DNA from: Firmicutes bacterium UBA3930
GTDB lineage: Bacteria; Bacillota; Clostridia; Caldicoprobacterales; Caldicoprobacteraceae
NCBI GenBank assembly: GCA_002385885.1
Contig: DGEI01000013.1
Location: forward strand, 259,894 to 269,497
DNA length: 9,604 bases
Direction: 5' to 3'
Under the pieces are notes generated by a model. That model had not been told where the DNA came from. It did not search any database and saw only the letters and a list, made by a program, of their open reading frames with translations. This document shows, piece by piece, positions 6,263-9,604 of this stretch. The first letter of the stretch is position 1. Every line of letters starts with the position of its first letter. Both the position numbers and the translations under genes were made by a program.

Positions 6263-7989
6263 ATCGCTATCCCCTCCTGTGTTTCCGGCACCACAGTATC
6301 GCCTGGTATATGAATGTTTATAACGGTGCCGTTACCCGGTTTTCCGTCTATAAATATTTCACCGTTAAACAGATCCACAATCCTTTTCATATTACTGATC
6401 CCCAATCCGGTTCTTCCGGAATCTTTGCCGATATTACTGACAGTGAAGCCTTCACCATTATCGGCAATGCTAAGCTCAACAAATGATTTGTTTATATCAA
6501 GGTTTATCTCTATCAAACTGCACCTCCCGTGCCGTATGGCATTGCCGGCAGCCTCACAGATTATCCTGTATAACCCCCTTTTTTTGGGAATGCTGAGAAG
6601 CTCTTCATCTCCGTCTATTTTAAGGTTTATATCGATATTATTCAGTTTGGAAATTGTATTAATATACTCGGCGATGCCCTGTTTAAATGATTTTCTGCCT
6701 CCCTTTTTTGAACTGAGCCTATATATGGTGGAACGCAGCTCTTCCATTGACAATTGAGCGGATTTCTGCAGCAAACGTAAACTTTCCTGCAATTGGGAAC
6801 CGGACATTCTGTCCCCGTTCTGGATTAGTGAATGGATTGCATATGATATGCTGAATAACCCCTGTGCAACGCTGTCATGCATCTCGTTGGCAATCCGGTT
6901 TTGTTCTTCAGCAATGATCAATCTTTCCGTAACCTGTTCCAAATGAAATCTTTCCAGTACAATCGCCGCTAACCTGGATATGAATTTCAACTGCTTTATA
7001 TACTCTCCATTTACGATATCTGAATCATTGGCATTGGCTTTAAAGCCTATTAAGCCACAATCACCGGAAGTTGATTTTACGGCAGCAGCGTGATAATTAC
7101 ATCCATCCGCATGTATTTTGAATATTTCTTCTGAAAGCAAGGTATTGTCGTCAATGTCACTTATGCTGCTCAGGATACCCGTCTCTGTATCTTCCGGCAC
7201 AGCAGGGTTTATCGTAATCATATCCGTACCTTTATCGGCGGATTTCAGCCAGAAAAAAGCTGTATCTGCACCCGTAAGTTTAGTTATATATTCGGTGAAT
7301 AAAATATAGATGTCCTCTTTGTTGTTTTTGTTGGAGGTCAGTGTTTCAACAGCCTCGTATAAGGACATGATGTGTGATATCGATTCATGAATTTTATTGT
7401 TGGCCTGATGCAGCTCTTTGTTCACTTCCATCAGCTTGTTGCCCTGGGCCCTCAATTTGGAAGATAATTTAGTCAGCAGCTGAACCGCCAGGGTTATAAG
7501 TATAAATATCAAAATCAAATGTGCATTTGATACAACCATGGAGCTCAGGCTTTCTCCATTTGGATTGTAGAAATGGAAAGAAATTAAGATAGACGCTGAA
7601 ACATAACATAATAAATTCAGCCAGCAAAAATAATAAAACGAAAAACTTGCTGAAATCAGCACGGGATTTAGCGCATACCATATAAACGGGCTGTTGACCC
7701 CGCCTGTGGGCAATAACAGCAGTATTATGCCCATGGTCTCCATGAATATGAAATACATTATGTTTTTTTCTTTTTTATTATATTTATTGTATATCTCTAT
7801 AGTGATTCTGGCTGAAAGGAACAGCAGTACAATGACACCAAGCCTGAGAATCCAATGGGAATCCGAATTCCCCCAAAAATAGAATATGGACGTTATATAC
7901 CATGAAAGGTATCTGTATCTATGTATTATCTTTAGTTCTTCTGATTTGAAATCTAATGTTTCAATCCCTTTAGCTGCAGCATCCTTCAT
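6259..7989 (-). CDS. DegS/NarX-type membrane histidine kinase with GAF-like sensor
   Basis: Sensor kinase of 576 residues. The N-terminal third has about five or six membrane helices (hydrophobic blocks near 27-39, 46-60, 77-93, 101-138 and 152-176) with short loops, so the signal is probably sensed in the membrane or the cytoplasm. A linker helix (178-205) is followed by a GAF-like region (about 210-350). The HisKA_3 block EEQNRIANEMHDSVAQGL contains the phospho-acceptor H371. The ATPase domain has an N-box-like EAAGNAIRHG (479-488), ADNGEGF (509-515) and GLGISNM (528-534). All catalytic motifs are present. The ATG at 7989 has an AAAGGA-like site about 12 bases upstream, which is rather far and may mean modest translation. 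It overlaps its response regulator by 4 bases. The ligand is unknown. Confidence 0.92.
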   Translation of the reverse strand: MKDAAAKGIETLDFKSEELKIIHRYRYLSWYITSIFYFWGNSDSHWILRLGVIVLLFLSARITIEIYNKYNKKEKNIMYFIFMETMGIILLLLPTGGVNSPFIWYALNPVLISASFSFYYFCWLNLLCYVSASILISFHFYNPNGESLSSMVVSNAHLILIFILITLAVQLLTKLSSKLRAQGNKLMEVNKELHQANNKIHESISHIMSLYEAVETLTSNKNNKEDIYILFTEYITKLTGADTAFFWLKSADKGTDMITINPAVPEDTETGILSSISDIDDNTLLSEEIFKIHADGCNYHAAAVKSTSGDCGLIGFKANANDSDIVNGEYIKQLKFISRLAAIVLERFHLEQVTERLIIAEEQNRIANEMHDSVAQGLFSISYAIHSLIQNGDRMSGSQLQESLRLLQKSAQLSMEELRSTIYRLSSKKGGRKSFKQGIAEYINTISKLNNIDINLKIDGDEELLSIPKKRGLYRIICEAAGNAIRHGRCSLIEINLDINKSFVELSIADNGEGFTVSNIGKDSGRTGLGISNMKRIVDLFNGEIFIDGKPGNGTVINIHIPGDTVVPETQEGIAI

Positions 7990-8039
7990 TAAAACTACAC
8001 TTCCTTTTAAAAAGGATTGATTTCAATATTACTCATAAT

Positions 8040-8777
8040 TCAATTGACGCTGGAATCTCCCTCAGTGTTTTTCTCCAAAGATGTGTTCTCCTGTATGCCG
8101 TTGTCCGGCTGCACGTTTTCACCTGCGCCTTGCACCTGTTCAGTGTTTTCGTCCGTGTCTTCCTTCTGTTCTGTATCTTCACCGGTGCCTTCTTTTTCTC
8201 CGGTATCCTCACCGGTGCCTTTCTCCTGCGTTTGTTCCATTGATTTTTCTTCCATTGGTTCAAAATAAATTACAAAATCCCTGTAAATCTCGCAGCTTCC
8301 CCCGTCCCATTTAAAATACAGAACAGCCTCTGTGGTGCGTTCCGTGATGCCTGTGTTAATAAAATTCTCAAAAATACTTTTAACATCACCATTATAGCCC
8401 ACGGATATTTCTTTCTCCTCACCTTTAGGTATGATGTATTCCCCCTGAAAGTTCAAAGGAAAATCAGGATCCTCAAAGGCGATTTTTATCAGTTTTATAT
8501 CGTTACCGAGGTTATTTTTTACTTTAAACGCCAACTCCTGCTGATTTGAACCTGATTCACCATCATTTTTATCTTTTTCATCAATTACGCTCATATTTAC
8601 TTCTATTTTTTCAGGCAGTGATATAAATGCATTTTCGGAATCAGCAACCATCATTTTCACATCTCTGCCTGCACTGAATTGTGAAAGCCCGGATGAAGCA
8701 TTTACAATACTTAGGGCGCAAACAGCTACAATGGCAGTTACTATAAATCTTATACGAAATCTCACAATTTTGCTCAT
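8040..8777 (-). CDS. Exported protein with SipW-type N-terminus and acidic decapeptide-repeat tail
   Basis: Predicted secreted protein of 245 residues; family not recognised with certainty. A basic start (MSKIVRFRIR) and hydrophobic helix (about 11-27) lead to SSGLSQFSAGRDVKMM and VADSENAFISL (44-54). This aligns without gaps over 13 residues, and with one gap further back, with the exported protein at 4861-5511. The middle part also shares its beta pattern: FKVKNNLGNDIKLIKI (84-99) and IPKGEEKEISV (116-126). Residues 187-236 are five in-register decapeptide units such as GTGEDTGEKE and GTGEDTEQKE, a flexible acidic tail. No sortase signal or C-terminal membrane helix is seen. The ATG at 8777 has AAGGAG 9 bases upstream. 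The kinase gene follows after 50 bases. It is a likely second substrate of the SipW-like peptidase. Confidence 0.75.
   Translation of the reverse strand: MSKIVRFRIRFIVTAIVAVCALSIVNASSGLSQFSAGRDVKMMVADSENAFISLPEKIEVNMSVIDEKDKNDGESGSNQQELAFKVKNNLGNDIKLIKIAFEDPDFPLNFQGEYIIPKGEEKEISVGYNGDVKSIFENFINTGITERTTEAVLYFKWDGGSCEIYRDFVIYFEPMEEKSMEQTQEKGTGEDTGEKEGTGEDTEQKEDTDENTEQVQGAGENVQPDNGIQENTSLEKNTEGDSSVN
8070..8219 (-). repeat. Five tandem 30-bp coding repeats (decapeptide units)
   Basis: The units encode residues 187-196, 197-206, 207-216, 217-226 and 227-236 of the exported protein. The pattern is G/D-x-x-E-D/N-T/V followed by four variable residues. The first two units are closest, with AGGCACCGGT recurring exactly 30 bases apart (8220 and 8190). 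The later units have diverged, so expansion is probably old. Confidence 0.8.
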
Positions 8778-8794
8778 TTTTACTCACTCCTTAT

Positions 8795-8860
8795 TTATAT
8801 TTCTACGGTACTATAGTTATATAAATATAGGGAAACACTATATTTTATTCCTGTTTTCAA
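8795..8860 (-). CDS. Possible 21-residue leader peptide upstream of the repeat-tail exported protein
   Basis: A TTG (8860-8858) lies 8 bases behind a perfect AGGAGG (8874-8869) and opens a 21-codon frame ending in TAA at 8797-8795. The peptide begins MKTGIKYSVSLYLYNY and is rich in tyrosine (5 of 21). The stop lies just before the AAGGAG of the next gene, so translation coupling is possible. The strong ribosome-binding site without another gene is the main support. It could be a chance frame, or the AGGAGG could have another role in the leader. Confidence 0.35.
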   Translation of the reverse strand: MKTGIKYSVSLYLYNYSTVEI

Positions 8861-8881
8861 TGACCGAACCTCCTGTGGACA

Positions 8882-8890
8882 AGTATAGCA
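8882..8890 (-). promoter_or_regulatory. Candidate extended -10 promoter for the exported protein / kinase genes
   Basis: On the minus strand TGCTATACT (8890-8882) is an extended -10. No good -35 hexamer is found at the usual spacing. The predicted start falls near 8875, right at the AGGAGG of the possible leader peptide. The similar TGC-extended -10 without -35 before the other exported-protein gene hints at shared activator control. Confidence 0.45.
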
Positions 8891-9041
8891 TATGTGGTTT
8901 TAATATTTTGTAGAACCGTGAAGTCGAAGTTCATTTTTTTATAGCTATTTTTATCACAAGAATATTTTTTCAACTATTGTCAATTATGAAGATGTATTTA
9001 CAGATAATGCAGTATGCCCGGCAGATACGCGGCCTGCAAAC

Positions 9042-9076
9042 AAAAAAAGATGATGTACAACTTTGTACATCATCTT
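9042..9076 (-). terminator. Strong intrinsic terminator after spoVM
   Basis: On the minus strand AAGATGATGTACA pairs perfectly with TGTACATCATCTT (outer arms 9076-9063 and 9060-9047) around a very short loop, followed by a seven-base T run (9048-9042). It closes the small-membrane-protein/spoVM unit. Confidence 0.9.
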
Positions 9077-9143
9077 GCCTGTGTTTTTCTATACCGGTTT
9101 TATCCGATAGTTTTTGACATGTATTATTTCTTTATATGTTCTT

Positions 9144-9224
9144 TTATGGTGCGGCTCCCCTCCATAATTTGCGTACAATCCTGCCCAGTATCCCTGGCAG
9201 CTTTAATACGTATATTCTCACCAT
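9144..9224 (-). CDS. spoVM: Stage V sporulation protein M (SpoVM), short coat-anchoring peptide
   Basis: A 26-residue peptide, MVRIYVLKLPGILGRIVRK followed by LWRGAAP. It lines up with Bacillus subtilis SpoVM (MKFYTIKLPKFLGGIVRAM...) at the aromatic Y, the KLP core, the LG and the IVR. SpoVM is an amphipathic peptide that inserts into the convex outer forespore membrane and helps anchor SpoIVA and the spore coat. The proline known to matter for this localisation is kept. The ATG at 9224 has GGGGG 8 bases upstream; starting at the next codon, GTG 9221, would match the Bacillus N-terminus even better. The gene lies 14 bases after a small membrane-protein gene and before a strong terminator. Confidence 0.88.
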   Translation of the reverse strand: MVRIYVLKLPGILGRIVRKLWRGAAP

Positions 9225-9238
9225 ACAGCTGACCCCCA

Positions 9239-9406
9239 TTATCTCAATATAATAATACCTATAGCCACAAGTACACATCCCAGTATAAACACCCACAACC
9301 ATAATGGTATCCAAATGAGAATTAAAAGCACTCCTGCGATAATGAACAAAATGCCAAGCAGCGTCTGTGCTTTTTTTCTCCTTGAACGATAAAACCGGGT
9401 AATCAA
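9239..9406 (-). CDS. Small two-helix membrane protein upstream of spoVM
   Basis: A 55-codon gene of unknown function. A basic N-terminus (MITRFYRSRRKKAQ) is followed by two hydrophobic helices (about 18-33 and 36-53) separated by a short turn near W-I-P, ending in IIILR. I chose TTG 9406 because AAGGA lies 10 bases upstream; GTG 9415 in the same frame is the alternative but has no spaced ribosome-binding site. An in-frame stop just upstream of 9483 limits the gene. It is 14 bases from spoVM, so the two are probably co-transcribed, perhaps during sporulation. A CATATAAT (9450-9443) upstream resembles a sigma-E -10, but I see no matching -35. Confidence 0.65.
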   Translation of the reverse strand: MITRFYRSRRKKAQTLLGILFIIAGVLLILIWIPLWLWVFILGCVLVAIGIIILR

Positions 9407-9482
9407 CAGCCCCACATCCTTACCGTCTATTGGCCTTTGTATATTATATGCCGGGTACTTAATATGAGTTACAAAGGCAGGA

Positions 9483-9604
9483 TTAATCCCTGGCTTTGAC
9501 GATAATCAGCCAGCCGCTGCCAACCCGGATTTCAGCATAAGGCTGAACAAAGACGTTGCTTATACCATACGGATAGTCAAGGGGCAGCCATTGATCGGTA
9601 ATAG
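9483..9604 (-). CDS. 3' end of an unrecognised gene, start outside window
   Basis: The last 39 codons and TAA (9485-9483) of a gene entering from the right edge. The visible end includes TDQWLPLDYPYGISNVF, then VQPYAEIRVGSGWLIIVKARD, the final residues before the stop. The amino-acid composition and the lack of stops in this frame support coding, and the frame leads into the window edge without a start. I do not recognise the family. No terminator is visible between it and the small gene at 9406, so it may belong to the same operon as spoVM. Confidence 0.6.
   Translation of the reverse strand, partial: ITDQWLPLDYPYGISNVFVQPYAEIRVGSGWLIIVKARD

Noticed and set aside
8017..8268. Plus-strand frame rich in Ser, Cys and Pro repeats
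   Set aside because: The repeats are the antisense reading of the decapeptide-coding tail of the exported protein; no start signal supports it.
5512..9041. A common operator for the LuxR-type regulator upstream of both exported-protein genes
   Set aside because: The two regions were compared by eye; only very short matches (for example GCATTAT) at different distances were seen, not enough to propose a site.
9014..9232. Plus-strand frame of 72 codons opposite spoVM
   Set aside because: It runs through the terminator hairpin and antisense to spoVM, and has no ribosome-binding site.
1..9604. CRISPR array, insertion sequence, prophage attachment site or tRNA
   Set aside because: No regular direct repeats with unique spacers, transposase frames, terminal inverted repeats or cloverleaf sequences were seen on either strand.

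Overview
The window looks like chromosomal DNA from an endospore-forming, low-to-moderate GC member of the Firmicutes, most likely a clostridium. The evidence is strong Shine-Dalgarno sites, sigma-A-like promoters, U-tract terminators, a SAM-I riboswitch, and a 26-codon gene near the right edge that encodes a recognisable SpoVM peptide. Every gene I can support lies on the minus strand, so transcription runs from high to low coordinates. No tRNA, rRNA, insertion sequence or CRISPR array was seen.

Right edge (9604 to about 9042): the 3' end of an unrecognised gene, a small two-helix membrane protein gene, spoVM, and a strong intrinsic terminator.

Centre (8860 to 3592): a cluster that looks like one functional unit. 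A secreted protein gene (8040-8777) with an acidic decapeptide-repeat tail is followed by a NarL/DegS-type histidine kinase (6259-7989) and a LuxR-type response regulator (5630-6262) that overlap by 4 bases. Next come a second secreted beta-rich protein (4861-5511) and an ER/archaeal-type (SipW-like) signal peptidase with a long extra C-terminal half (3638-4759). The two secreted proteins share an unusual N-terminal pattern, a hydrophobic segment followed by a conserved Arg...Met-x-Val...Ile-x-Leu stretch. This resembles SipW-dependent TasA/camelysin substrates and haloarchaeal DUF1102-type proteins. I infer that the peptidase matures both proteins and that the two-component system controls their expression. 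A long AT-rich hairpin between the second substrate gene and the peptidase gene may lower peptidase expression, and a terminator closes the cluster.

Left part (3514 to 1): a half-size ABC exporter with its own promoter and a probable TTG start, then a methionine-import operon. The import operon has a textbook sigma-A promoter, a SAM-I riboswitch, two tandem terminators, metN with a C-terminal NIL domain, and metI, which begins directly after the metN stop and runs off the left edge.

The most interesting element is the signal peptidase / paired substrate / two-component cluster. The secreted proteins and the exposed part of the peptidase all seem to carry similar beta-sandwich segments.
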